Below the pieces are notes generated by a model. That model did not search any database. It saw nothing but the letters and a program-made list of their open reading frames with translations, and was not told the DNA's origin. A program made the position numbers and the translations under genes. A DNA stretch of 64,000 nt from DATFXM01 sp035315885. Lineage in GTDB: Bacteria; Acidobacteriota; Blastocatellia; UBA7656. Positions 7,939 through 16,757 of this stretch are shown one piece after another (position 1 is the stretch's first letter; each line of letters begins with the position of its first letter). The stretch is from the NCBI GenBank assembly GCA_035315885.1, contig DATFXM010000095.1, forward strand, positions 1 to 64,000. Direction: 5' to 3'.

Positions 7939-10438
7939 ACCTCAGCGCCAACATTGGCTCGGTGCGGGCGGCCTTGCGCGCCGGTAAGAAGGCGCCGAGT
8001 AGTATCGATATTGCGAGCAAGACAGCCGCAACGACGTATACAATCGGATCCTTCGCAGTTACCCCGTACAAAAGCGATTCGGCAAACAGCGCGCTCGCAT
8101 AAGCCGCGGGCAACCCTACCACAAGCCCGACGCTTGTCAGAATTACGACCTCTCGCACCACCAGCCAGGATACATTTCCTCGAGACGCCCCCAACGCCAT
8201 GCGGATCCCGATCTCTCGCGTCCTACGCGTGACGCTGTAGGCCATCACCCCGTACAAACCTATCGCCGCTAACAACGCTGCAAGAAAACCAAAGCACGTC
8301 GACAGAAACGTCAGGAATCGGTCTGCAAACAAGGATTCGTCAATCTGCGTCTGGAGAGTCTTCAAACTGTAGACTGGTAAGTTCGGGTCCATCTTCTGAA
8401 CTTCGCTTCGCAGCACCGGCGCAATCGCGGTAGAGTCGCTGGCACTGCGAAGGTAGAACGTGATCTGGCCCAGGTCTTTGTCCTGTGAGTATGGAAAGTA
8501 TGCAAACGGACGCAACTCGCTGCGAACCGAACTGTGCTTGCTGTCCTTCACAACCCCTACTATCTCGATGTCCGTTTTTACGTTGTTGCCCCCACCAAAC
8601 CCGAAGTGACCGCCGATTGCCGGCCTGTCCCCAAAGAAGCGCCGCACAAACGACTCGTTCACAATTGCCACCTTAGGACTGTCTGCCGTATCCGAAAGCC
8701 GAAACTCACGCCCCAACATAAGTGGCACGCCAAGCGTCGTAAAGTAGTCCGCGCCGATATAGTTGTGCAGCACGCTGGTGTTCTCGTCTTCCTGAGGCTG
8801 GTACCCTTCCACCGTCATAGTTGAACTCGCATTGCTGTCAGTCAGGATGGATATCTTGGCGGCGCTGGCGGCCTGAACCCCCGGCAAGCCGGCAACTCGC
8901 GTCTTGAGCTGATCGAAGAAGGAGACACACTGCTGAGGTTTGTACCCGTTCAGATCAGGCGAGACCGAGAATTCTAATAGATTCTGCGGGCGGAGGCCGA
9001 GATCGGTTTCCTTGAGATTGTTCAGGCTCCTGGCGAACAACCCGGAAGCCACTAGCAGAACGGCAGTCAGAATTATCTGGCACACCACCAGTCCTTTTCT
9101 AAAGCGTACTTGCGATGTGCCGCCCGAGACACTCGAACCCTGTTCTCGCAGCGTCCGCTCGAGGTTCAAACGAGTCGAACGGAACGCGGGGATCAACCCA
9201 AACAACAGGCCCATGCAAACAGACAGAGCAAAATTGAATCCGAGCAGTCTCAGATCAAGTCGAGATGATAGCCCGGCGGCGCCGATGCTCTCGGGAATTG
9301 AGCTGATCAATGCTCCGAGAGTCCAGATTGTGATCAGCAACGCGACGGCTCCGCCGGCAACAGACAGCACAAGGCTCTCTACCAGAAATTGACGCACAAG
9401 GCGCAGTCTGCTGCCGCCAAGCGCCATCCTTATTGCTATCTCTCTTTGTCTGGCGGCCCCGCGAGCCATGAGGAGGTTCGCGACGTTTGCACAGGCTATT
9501 AATAACACCAGGCCCACCATTCCCATGAGCACGAGCAGAGGGCGCTTTGTGCTTTGTTGAAGAATGCCTCTACCGCCCGAGCCATCCTGGAGCCGGATTC
9601 GCTTATCGAGATATCGCTCCGTTGCCTGGGAGGACCACGGCCCGGTCAAGGGGGCCACGTCTTCGAGTATTTGCCGATAAATCGGCCTAATGGCTTCTTC
9701 AGCCTGAGATGGCGAGAGACCAGGCTTCAGGCGGCCTATGATCGACAGCCAGTAGTCTTTATGGTTTTTTAGCCCATCCCAATTTGGCGTTACCTGCGCC
9801 TTCATCGTCATCGGTATGAACACGTCCGGCAGCTCACCCACCTGAATACCCTGAAAGCCTGCTCGAGACACACCAACCACGGTCATGGGCATGCCGTTCA
9901 CGATCAGCGTCTTGTTCAGCACGCCGGGGTCGGAGCCAAATCGACGTTTCCAGTAGCCGTAGCTCAGGACGACAATCGGGCTTGCTCCCGGCGCGGTTTC
10001 ATCGTCCTGAGTGAATACGCGTCCGAGAGCTGGTATGACTCCCAGCACTTCGAAATAGTTACCGGAGACTAATTCACCGGATGCGCGATCGGTGCTTTCG
10101 TCTGTGGCTATGCTGAGAGGAATGGAAAATCTGGCCAACACACCGCTGAAGATATTGTTGCGGTCGCGTATCTCTTTGTACATCGGGTAAGAGAAGGAGG
10201 CGGCGTTGTCGCCATCACTGTAAACTCGTCCGCTCATCGGGCCGGGAGAGCGCAGGATTACGAGTTGCTTAGGGTCTTTCACCGGCAGGACTCTCAGCAG
10301 GACCTGATCGGTTATCGAGAATATAGCGGTGTTGGCGCCTATTCCGAGAGCGAGCACAAGCACTGAAATTGCGGTGAAGGCCGGGTTCTTGAGCAGTGTG
10401 CGAATGGCGTAACGAACGTCCTGATTCAGTGTGTCCAT
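7931..10438 (-). CDS. ADOP-family ABC permease (MacB/FtsX type)
   Basis: An 835-residue protein with the layout of the acidobacterial duplicated orphan permeases: helix 1 (NPAFTAISVLVLALGIGANTAIFSI), a MacB_PCD periplasmic domain (about 45-240), a three-helix FtsX unit (residues about 280-400, LLVLMGMVGLVLLIACANVANLL), then a second MacB_PCD domain and a second FtsX unit ending near EPMLALRYE. Such genes usually lack a neighbouring ATPase, as here. They are thought to act in lipoprotein or small-molecule efflux, but the function is unproven. The start at 10438 has GAGGT upstream. The TAG stop falls in the arm of palindrome copy 3. Confidence 0.93.
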   Translation of the reverse strand: MDTLNQDVRYAIRTLLKNPAFTAISVLVLALGIGANTAIFSITDQVLLRVLPVKDPKQLVILRSPGPMSGRVYSDGDNAASFSYPMYKEIRDRNNIFSGVLARFSIPLSIATDESTDRASGELVSGNYFEVLGVIPALGRVFTQDDETAPGASPIVVLSYGYWKRRFGSDPGVLNKTLIVNGMPMTVVGVSRAGFQGIQVGELPDVFIPMTMKAQVTPNWDGLKNHKDYWLSIIGRLKPGLSPSQAEEAIRPIYRQILEDVAPLTGPWSSQATERYLDKRIRLQDGSGGRGILQQSTKRPLLVLMGMVGLVLLIACANVANLLMARGAARQREIAIRMALGGSRLRLVRQFLVESLVLSVAGGAVALLITIWTLGALISSIPESIGAAGLSSRLDLRLLGFNFALSVCMGLLFGLIPAFRSTRLNLERTLREQGSSVSGGTSQVRFRKGLVVCQIILTAVLLVASGLFARSLNNLKETDLGLRPQNLLEFSVSPDLNGYKPQQCVSFFDQLKTRVAGLPGVQAASAAKISILTDSNASSTMTVEGYQPQEDENTSVLHNYIGADYFTTLGVPLMLGREFRLSDTADSPKVAIVNESFVRRFFGDRPAIGGHFGFGGGNNVKTDIEIVGVVKDSKHSSVRSELRPFAYFPYSQDKDLGQITFYLRSASDSTAIAPVLRSEVQKMDPNLPVYSLKTLQTQIDESLFADRFLTFLSTCFGFLAALLAAIGLYGVMAYSVTRRTREIGIRMALGASRGNVSWLVVREVVILTSVGLVVGLPAAYASALFAESLLYGVTAKDPIVYVVAAVLLAISILLGAFLPARKAARTEPMLALRYE

Positions 10439-10752
10439 CAGAATTGACCTCAATGTTGACTTGGTGCGTTTTCGTCATAAATCGTCATTGGTGTGTTAGT
10501 GAGTTCCGATTTAACGCAATTACGCAAAGTATCGCAAAAGCCGTAAAACCTCTAAGTTTCTTCGTAATCTGTTATTTCTCGTCGCCTCATCCCCTCATCT
10601 CGTCATCTCCTGGTTGCCTCATCCCTTCATCTCCCATTCAGTTATCGACATATAACGCGCTGGGGATGCCCAGGTTTCGGATTCTGGCCGCGAAGTCTGT
10701 GGGGTCTGTAACTTTCAATCTGCTCGCTTGTTTTATATAACGGAAGCCCAGT
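10439..10752. other. gene-free leader between ADOP and the second ECF gene
   Basis: The 314 bases between two divergent genes hold an array of CCTCATC/CTCATCTC words (10578-10635) and a short CTGGG/CCCAG dyad near 10660. A TATATA-like box lies about 15 bases before the start codon at 10753. I see no small gene. Confidence 0.5.
10578..10635. repeat. CCTCATC heptamer array
   Basis: Imperfect repeats of CCTCATC/CTCATCTC interrupted by GTC and TTG words. Similar words occur at 2891-2945. The unit length is about seven bases, like the other word arrays in this window. Confidence 0.6.
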
Positions 10753-11346
10753 ATGACAAGCGAAGAGCTGGATCCTGAAGAGGTCTTTGAGGGGGAAGTT
10801 TTGGAGGACGGCTTTGAGGATGCCATCGAGGACGTCTTTGAAGACGTCTTTGAAGAGGTGTACCCAGCTCTGTGCCGGTTTCTCGAGGGCTTCACCGGAA
10901 AGAGCGGAGTTGCGCAGGAACTCGCGCAGGAAAGCTTCCTCAGACTGATCAGATCGGGCGCGGACGCGGTACCGCGTGCGGAGATCAGGTTCTGGCTTTT
11001 CAAAGTCGCGCGCAATTTGGCGCTCAACGAGCTGAACCGGCGAAATATGCAGACAAGGCTGATTGACAGAGTCGCTTCGGCGTTTCGAGCGGTGATACCC
11101 GATCCGCATCAGGAGCTGGAGCACGCTGAACGCCAGCAAGCAGTCGCCGAGTTGGTTCAGACGCTACCGGAGCACCAGCGCGCGGCGCTCCTTTTGAGAG
11201 AGCAGGAGGAGATGAGCTATAGCGAGATAGCTCGAGTGCTCGGGGTTTCCGAAGCCAAGGTGCGAGTGGATCTGTTCAGGGCGCGGACAGCCCTGCGCGA
11301 AGGGCTCCGAGAGCCGCGCAAGGCCGCCGGACGCGGGTTCAACTAA
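10753..11346 (+). CDS. ECF-type sigma factor with acidic N-terminal tail
   Basis: A 197-residue ECF sigma factor. Region 2 (YPALCRFLEGFTGKSGVA, QELAQESFLRLIRSGADA, EIRFWLFKVARNLALNELNR) and region 4 (LPEHQRAALLLREQEEMSY, SEIARVLGVSEAKVRVDLF) are intact. The odd part is residues 1-35, almost all Glu/Asp/Phe/Val, coded by a small tandem repeat (GAGGACGTCTTTGAAGACGT region, giving EDVFEDVFEEV). ECF factors do not normally carry such a tail; it could interact with the anti-sigma factor or be neutral repeat growth. ATG 10753 follows GGAAG. The matching anti-sigma gene lies 205 bases downstream, beyond a 15-base repeat. Confidence 0.92.
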   Translation: MTSEELDPEEVFEGEVLEDGFEDAIEDVFEDVFEEVYPALCRFLEGFTGKSGVAQELAQESFLRLIRSGADAVPRAEIRFWLFKVARNLALNELNRRNMQTRLIDRVASAFRAVIPDPHQELEHAERQQAVAELVQTLPEHQRAALLLREQEEMSYSEIARVLGVSEAKVRVDLFRARTALREGLREPRKAAGRGFN

Positions 11347-11454
11347 CTGCGGACGAGTGCCGCGTCTCAAAGTAAAAGCGTCTCGTTCGGCGCTTCGTTT
11401 TGCGCTGCGTTCTGCGCTCAAGAAGCGGTGACGGCCAGGTGGGTGAACGAAAGC

Positions 11455-11551
11455 GGAGGTCACGAGAGCGGGTCAGGGAGATCGATGGCACGAAAGCGGA
11501 GGGCACGGGGTCAGAGGGCACGGGGTCAGAGGTCACGAGACAGGAGGTCAG
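11455..11551 (+). repeat. 15-base tandem repeat ending in an RBS
   Basis: Imperfect tandem copies of GGCACGGGGTCAGAG (AGCGGAGGGCACGGGGTCAG, AGGGCACGGGGTCAG, AGGTCACGAGACAGGAGGTC). The last copy supplies GGAGG five bases before the anti-sigma ATG at 11552, so the repeat is part of the translation start region. Confidence 0.75.
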
Positions 11552-12034
11552 ATGCAGCAGTGCGAAATGCTTGAATATATCTCGGCGCTGATAGACGGCG
11601 AGCTTCCGGCGGAAGAGGTTCAGCGCGTTCGACAACACCTTGCCGAATGTCTCGAGTGCCGCAGCGCGCACGAAGACTTTCTCGGCACCAGGCAGATTCT
11701 ACGCGCTCATCATCCCGTCCGTGACGCGCAGTTACAGCAACGCGCCAGACAAAAACTGTTCGCCAAAGAGCGCGAGCGTCCCTGGAGCCAGCCGATCAGC
11801 ATACCGCTTCCGGTGGCTGCGGTGCTTGCCCTTCTTTTTCTGATCATGGCGGCTGCATTGGTTCGGGACCAGCACAGCAACTTCAGGGCTGCGCACTCAG
11901 CCATCATCGAGAAAGCGCTACCCACATCGGGGGACGGCGAAGAGGAAAAGATGAGTCTTGCGGCTTTCGATCACGGCGGACGCGCCGTTGTGTACAAGAG
12001 CCCGCAGGGTGAAGGAGCTGAGCAAAAGCGGTGA
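11552..12034 (+). CDS. zinc-finger anti-sigma factor (membrane)
   Basis: A 160-residue protein with an N-terminal zf-HC2 domain (MQQCEMLEYISALIDGELP ... H-L-A-E-C-L-E-C, the H-x3-C-x2-C zinc motif) and one transmembrane helix (IPLPVAAVLALLFLIMAAALV, about residues 90-110). A short periplasmic tail follows. It pairs with the upstream ECF sigma factor by position and type. The start is fixed by GGAGG from a tandem repeat. The stop (AAGCGGTGA) lies in the first unit of the next repeat, a GTGAGGAGAAAAGCA array. Confidence 0.88.
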   Translation: MQQCEMLEYISALIDGELPAEEVQRVRQHLAECLECRSAHEDFLGTRQILRAHHPVRDAQLQQRARQKLFAKERERPWSQPISIPLPVAAVLALLFLIMAAALVRDQHSNFRAAHSAIIEKALPTSGDGEEEKMSLAAFDHGGRAVVYKSPQGEGAEQKR

Positions 12035-12131
12035 GGAGAAAAGCAGTGAGATGAAGCAAGAGCTGTGAGGAGAAAAGCAGTGAGGAGAAAAGCAGTGAGG
12101 AGAAAGCGGTGAGGAGAAAAGCAGTGAGGAG
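12024..12131 (+). repeat. GTGAGGAGAAAAGCA tandem array
   Basis: About six imperfect copies of a 15-base unit, GTGAGGAGAAAAGCA. One copy has ATGAAGCAAGAGCT in place of the usual words. The array begins at the stop codon of the anti-sigma gene and ends as GTGAGGAGAT directly before the ATG at 12134, so its GGAG words act as repeated Shine-Dalgarno-like sequences. Confidence 0.85.
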
Positions 12132-12133
12132 AT

Positions 12134-13072
12134 ATGATGCGATTTCGAACCGTACTGTTCGCGTTGATCATTCTTTCAGGACTTGCCGAGACCGGGCGTC
12201 CAGCACCCGAGCGCTCGCCATCAAACCTTGAGCAGAATAATCGCGTCAGGTTTAAGATCACGGCTGTCGAGCTACAGGGAGCCGGCCGAGAAGTTCTGTC
12301 CGACAGCCTGATCGAGGGTCCGCCAGGCGTCGATTTTGCAATCAAACTCCAATCGAAACACTTTCGAATGAACGCTTCCTTTCTGACCGAGCTCACCGGG
12401 GACCGTTTGATGATCCGAGCTGATCTGGAGACAAAACGTCTGCTTGGAATGTCCGAGCGCAATCTGCCGATTTACGAAGAAGACCAGCAACGACACTCGT
12501 TCGATCTCACGCTGGATGAGCAGCTCAACATCCTTCCGTTTGGCGGGAAGGACGATCTTAATCAATTGCGGATCGAGATCATACCCTCCCGGGGCGAATC
12601 CGAATCGCCGCCACCTTCGACAAAGCCCAGACCTCTGTTCATAAAGATACTGAAGCAAGCCAGCGAGGGCCTGATAAATATCGCGGCGTTCAAGAGGCCT
12701 CACCATTTCAACTTTGAAGCTGAGCTTACGGAGGACGGACACGCGATCGCTCGAACCGGCGGCGCGCTGCTGCTGGACGATCAGCAGGAATTCGCATTCA
12801 GTCCATCGGAGGGCGGAGGTCAGCATCCCGGGACAATGGCGGTTGCGTTCAGAGTCGATCGCTTCATTTCGGCGCGTGAGGGCGACGAGGCCGTCGTCGG
12901 CTTCGATCTGTATCGCGTGGGCGCTGCGAGCGGAGTGAGAGAGGCATTAGCTTCGAATTGGGCTGGTGTGTGCCGGCTGGACGAGCCCTTCAGTTACGAC
13001 GTGACCAGCGAGTACGGCGGCACACCCGGAAGAAAGTATGAACTCAGATTTGTGGTGAGACTGGCTCAGTGA
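12134..13072 (+). CDS. exported protein of unknown function
   Basis: A 312-residue protein with a signal peptide (MMRFRTVLFALIILSGLAETG) and no family I recognise. The mature part looks all-beta: an N-terminal half with alternating hydrophobic strands (VRFKITAVELQGAGREVLSD, RLMIRADLETKRLLGMSE), a Pro/Ser linker (SPPPSTKPRP), and a C-terminal half (FNFEAELTEDGHAIARTGGA ... KYELRFVVRLAQ). There are no obvious catalytic motifs. It follows the sigma/anti-sigma pair in the same direction and may be in its regulon. The start lies directly against a tandem repeat that gives it GGAG words; ATG 12137 is equally usable. Confidence 0.72.
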   Translation: MMRFRTVLFALIILSGLAETGRPAPERSPSNLEQNNRVRFKITAVELQGAGREVLSDSLIEGPPGVDFAIKLQSKHFRMNASFLTELTGDRLMIRADLETKRLLGMSERNLPIYEEDQQRHSFDLTLDEQLNILPFGGKDDLNQLRIEIIPSRGESESPPPSTKPRPLFIKILKQASEGLINIAAFKRPHHFNFEAELTEDGHAIARTGGALLLDDQQEFAFSPSEGGGQHPGTMAVAFRVDRFISAREGDEAVVGFDLYRVGAASGVREALASNWAGVCRLDEPFSYDVTSEYGGTPGRKYELRFVVRLAQ

Positions 13073-13154
13073 AGGTGTGAGTAGCCGAAGCTCTATCCAA
13101 CCCTTCTGGGTTGCCGCACAACGCAGAGTTGAGCATTCGGTCGCAGGAGCATCG

Positions 13155-14552
13155 ATGAAGGTATACAGAAGTTCTCACGTTGTGAGCGTGGCGGCGTTAA
13201 CACTAATTGGACTTGTTGGACCTCCCGGTATGGCCGCGGTATTCTCTGCGGCATTCTCTGTTTCGGCGCGGCCACTTGCGCCGGTCGAGTCAGTCACCGA
13301 GGGTGTCGACCCGGCTGTTGCTGCAGTGTACTTCAAGGAAGCGGCTCAACTAAGCGACGCCGACGATGGCAAGACGTGGGGTGTACGGCTCTACGGTCCG
13401 ATGTTGCTGGTCGACGCTCGTACGCACTCGGCGGTAGCGAATTCTCCCGACGCCGAGGGTCGGCTCAGCAAGGTCGGGGATGTCTACGCCGGTGTACTGC
13501 CGCGCGATGTGAATGTTGCGAACACCGCGACGGCATGGGCGGGGGTCCACTGGACGATGATTGGCTGGCCCTTGCCCCAGGACAGGCGCGACCGGCTTAG
13601 CCTGATGACGCACGAGCTGTTTCACCGCGTTCAGGATCAAATCGGGCTGTCATCCCGCAACGTTGCCAACGATCATCTGGACACGGCGGACGGGCGAATC
13701 TGGATGCGGCTCGAGTGGTTGGCCCTTAAGCGGGCTCTCGAGGAGCGTGGTGCTGCCCGCGCCGCCGCAGTCTCAGATGCGATGTCATTCCGGAAGTACC
13801 GGCAATCGCTTTTCCCGCAGGCTAGACGCGAAGAGACGGCGCTTGAATGCGGCGAGGGGCTCGCCGAGTACACGGGGTTCAAGCTCTCGTCGAGATCTCA
13901 AGGCGAGTTTGTGTCTCGAGCGATTCAGGCCATCAAACAAGCTCTCCACGCGCAGTCGTTCACCAGGTCATTCGCTTACACTAGCGGACCGGCTTATGGA
14001 GCACTGCTTGACGATGCGGGGATCGTCTGGCGCCGGAATTTCAAGTCGGGGAGCGACTTTGGTGAGGTCATCGAACAGGCGTTTCGGTTGAAGACACCTC
14101 CCGACTTGAAACTCCTCGCGACGCAGCGAGCTGTAGACTACGACGGCGATGAAGTGATCGCCCAGGAGAATCGTCGCGAGTCGATCCACCGCGAGGCGGT
14201 CAAGAAATTCCGCGCGACACTTGTTGACGGGCCGGTGCTTGAGATCCCGCCCATGAGCAAATTCAATTATTCGTTTGATCCGAACAATGTGATGTCGCTC
14301 GGGGAACTTGGCACGGTATATCCAATCGTGCGGGTCACCGACGAATGGGGAGTGCTCGAAGCTTCGGACGGTGCCCTTATGATTCGAGATGGATCGGGGA
14401 TCAGGAAAGTTCAGGTATCGGCGCCACCGGCTCCCGATGCTCGTCCGCTTCAAGGGCCTGGATGGAAACTGAATTTGAACGACGGCTGGACTGTCGTTGC
14501 CGCGGCGCGCAAAGGTGACTTTACCGTGAAACGCACTGACTCGGAGAAATGA
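13155..14552 (+). CDS. exported HELFH protein, putative zinc metallopeptidase
   Basis: A 465-residue protein with a signal peptide-like start (SSHVVSVAALTLIGLVGPPG). Residues 153-157 are HELFH within LSLMTHELFHRVQDQIG, an HExxH zinc motif. About 75 residues later ECGEGLAEYTG (231-241) has the Glu-Gly-x-Ala-Glu-Tyr look of the third-ligand helix of gluzincins. I do not recognise the family. The C-terminal 130 residues are predicted beta-rich (YPIVRVTDEWGVLEASDGAL ... WTVVAAARKGDF). GGAG five to six bases before ATG 13155 supports the start. Peptidase activity is inferred from the motif only. Confidence 0.75.
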   Translation: MKVYRSSHVVSVAALTLIGLVGPPGMAAVFSAAFSVSARPLAPVESVTEGVDPAVAAVYFKEAAQLSDADDGKTWGVRLYGPMLLVDARTHSAVANSPDAEGRLSKVGDVYAGVLPRDVNVANTATAWAGVHWTMIGWPLPQDRRDRLSLMTHELFHRVQDQIGLSSRNVANDHLDTADGRIWMRLEWLALKRALEERGAARAAAVSDAMSFRKYRQSLFPQARREETALECGEGLAEYTGFKLSSRSQGEFVSRAIQAIKQALHAQSFTRSFAYTSGPAYGALLDDAGIVWRRNFKSGSDFGEVIEQAFRLKTPPDLKLLATQRAVDYDGDEVIAQENRRESIHREAVKKFRATLVDGPVLEIPPMSKFNYSFDPNNVMSLGELGTVYPIVRVTDEWGVLEASDGALMIRDGSGIRKVQVSAPPAPDARPLQGPGWKLNLNDGWTVVAAARKGDFTVKRTDSEK

Positions 14553-14558
14553 CTGCCT

Positions 14559-16757
14559 CTACTGACCTGCTTTTTGTTTGATGTTCACGACCTGTCCGCC
14601 GATTGAGATTCTTCCTTTTCGAGATGCGCCGGTTGTATTGCCAGCGACCGAGTACGCAACTACTCCGCTGCCCGTGCCTTCGCTGGGCGAGGTGAAGCTT
14701 ATCCAGCTCACGTTCGACGTGGCTTGCCAGGCACAGCCGGCGTGTGTTGAAACCGATATTGAATCGCTGCCGCCTCTTGCCTTGAATTTCTTCGATGCGA
14801 TGGAAAGAGAATACTGGCATTCCTGAGACCCGAAAGGAGAGAGGTTCAGGACAACTATAGAGTAAGGCGCCACTGTATAAGTGAAGCTCGACGACGCGGA
14901 ATCAAATGATCCCGTAGCGATGTCCGGCGAATCGCTTCCCGTCCTTGCTGCTTCATCCTGAGGCTTGCCGTAAGAGTAGACAGTCGCATGAGCGGACGGG
15001 GTAAACGCCGACAAATTTACCGACGCATTTAGCGAATTGCTCTCGCTCTTGTTGATCAACAGTAACGATAGCGAACCATCCGCGCGAGTCGCCCCGTAGG
15101 CGCCAAGCCAATTGTAATCGCTCGCGGCCCGCACGATTTGATCGCCGGGGCTCACAAAACGAGACATCAGGCTACTGGCATAGTACACGGGATAGCGATC
15201 GTTCTGGTCCGACACCATGCCGTAGTCCCCATAATTTCGCCACCCGTACAATGAAGCACTGTTGTTGTTGCCGTGCTCCTGCGAGTTTCTCAGGTCCCAC
15301 CAGATGAATGCTGAGAATTCCGTCTGAACAAACTGAGCAAAGCTGTCCGCATAATACAGCCCGTTAACCAGGCTCGTAGTTTGTTTGCCGGGGTTGCTGT
15401 AAACCGAGTTGTTCTCCGTGCACACTAGCTCAACGTTTGCACCGCCCGCACCCAGATAGTCGTTCAACTGTTGCCGAAGATCTGCCGTGTCATTCGACCA
15501 CGTTCGAGCAGCCTGCAGCAGACCAGAGTCGCTCTCCTGCCCCGGCCCCTGCTCGTATCGATGCAGGATCACAAAGTCGGGAGTCACTCCGAGAGACTTC
15601 AAAGTGGACAGCAATACCGGCGTCCAGCCGTTGTGGACTCGGGAGGTTCTCGGATTTGTCGCGGAATGATCGCTGTAGTTCGCATAAGCGTCTTCCCCAG
15701 TGATTACCACCGCTCCAACTTTGATCGAGGGGTCCACCGCCTTCATCGCGCTCGCGTAATCGCGGAAAGCAAGCCCGTACGTGTACGGATCGTGCGCCCG
15801 ACTCCGTGTGTCGTTTTCCCAACTCCCGTAGTTCTCGTTACCGACTTCCCAGTAATGAAATCCGTACCCTTTAGTCAGATTCGAGTATTGAACCCAATCG
15901 GCCGCTTCCTGGACTGTTCCGCTGCCGTAGTTCACTGTGATGAAGGCATCCGCACCGATGGCCTGCATCACGCCGGCAAAAGCGTCGAAACTTGTCGCCC
16001 ACTGCCAGGTGTTGATTCCGGTCGTGTTGGTTTTCCAGTGGTAGTCGTCAGACAGTGAACCGCCGGGGAATCGTGAGATTCGAGTGCCGTTCGCCGCCAG
16101 CAGAGACGCGGTTGCCTGCGTATTGAAGTGCGAATCCCATATCGCTGCCGCTACGCCAAAGTGTCTACGGTCTACGGTCCTGACAATCGACGACGCGTCT
16201 ACACTGACATGAACCTGAGAGGGAGGGGGAACTTCGAGCAGACCGATATCGTCGATATAGAACGGGGGTTGAGCACCGCCACTGGCGTCCTGGAGCCAGA
16301 ATCCGCTGAAGTTTGATTTGTTCGCGACGCCAAGGGATGCGAGCGGGACCGTTACTTTTTTCCAGCTTGAAGCCGCTACGGTGCCGTCTTCGATAAACTG
16401 AGCGAACGGCACACCGGGCTGAGCGACGTCGTCAAGTTGCGCGGCAATGGTGATGCTGCGGCCCGATACTGCGCCGCCGTTGATCCAGAACACAAGCGAA
16501 GTAAAAGGGGTGCTGTCCATTGCCATGTGCCGGAGATAGAAGCCTTGATACTGGGCGGTGTAGGTGATCTTGATGCTTTTTGTGCCTTGATGAACGTAGT
16601 CAGCCGAGTTGAAGTCTCGTGACGACCATGACCAATCCTGCCACCCCGAAGCGAGCGAGTCGTCATAGATGCTTTGAGTCGTCTGTGCTCGCGCTTCGGC
16701 GGCGAAGAGCACAAGCAGGAAGGCCGCCAGTAACGCCGGATTGAATCTGAGTCTCAT
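14559..16757 (-). CDS. secreted arabinofuranosidase-like glycoside hydrolase with BACON-like domain
   Basis: A 732-residue protein. After a signal peptide (NPALLAAFLLVLFAAEARA) there is a jelly-roll carbohydrate-binding region (about 28-178), a TIM-barrel catalytic region (about 185-560), a beta-sandwich, and a C-terminal BACON-like domain (about 650-732, CAWQATSNVSWISFTSPSEG). Clan GH-A catalytic residues are visible: acid/base E308 in EVGNENYG and probable nucleophile E448 in CTENN. The overall pattern is closest to alpha-L-arabinofuranosidases of the GH51 type; the exact family and substrate are uncertain. It probably degrades plant or microbial polysaccharide outside the cell. The start at 16757 gives the signal peptide at the terminus. 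Confidence 0.85.
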   Translation of the reverse strand: MRLRFNPALLAAFLLVLFAAEARAQTTQSIYDDSLASGWQDWSWSSRDFNSADYVHQGTKSIKITYTAQYQGFYLRHMAMDSTPFTSLVFWINGGAVSGRSITIAAQLDDVAQPGVPFAQFIEDGTVAASSWKKVTVPLASLGVANKSNFSGFWLQDASGGAQPPFYIDDIGLLEVPPPSQVHVSVDASSIVRTVDRRHFGVAAAIWDSHFNTQATASLLAANGTRISRFPGGSLSDDYHWKTNTTGINTWQWATSFDAFAGVMQAIGADAFITVNYGSGTVQEAADWVQYSNLTKGYGFHYWEVGNENYGSWENDTRSRAHDPYTYGLAFRDYASAMKAVDPSIKVGAVVITGEDAYANYSDHSATNPRTSRVHNGWTPVLLSTLKSLGVTPDFVILHRYEQGPGQESDSGLLQAARTWSNDTADLRQQLNDYLGAGGANVELVCTENNSVYSNPGKQTTSLVNGLYYADSFAQFVQTEFSAFIWWDLRNSQEHGNNNSASLYGWRNYGDYGMVSDQNDRYPVYYASSLMSRFVSPGDQIVRAASDYNWLGAYGATRADGSLSLLLINKSESNSLNASVNLSAFTPSAHATVYSYGKPQDEAARTGSDSPDIATGSFDSASSSFTYTVAPYSIVVLNLSPFGSQECQYSLSIASKKFKARGGSDSISVSTHAGCAWQATSNVSWISFTSPSEGTGSGVVAYSVAGNTTGASRKGRISIGGQVVNIKQKAGQ

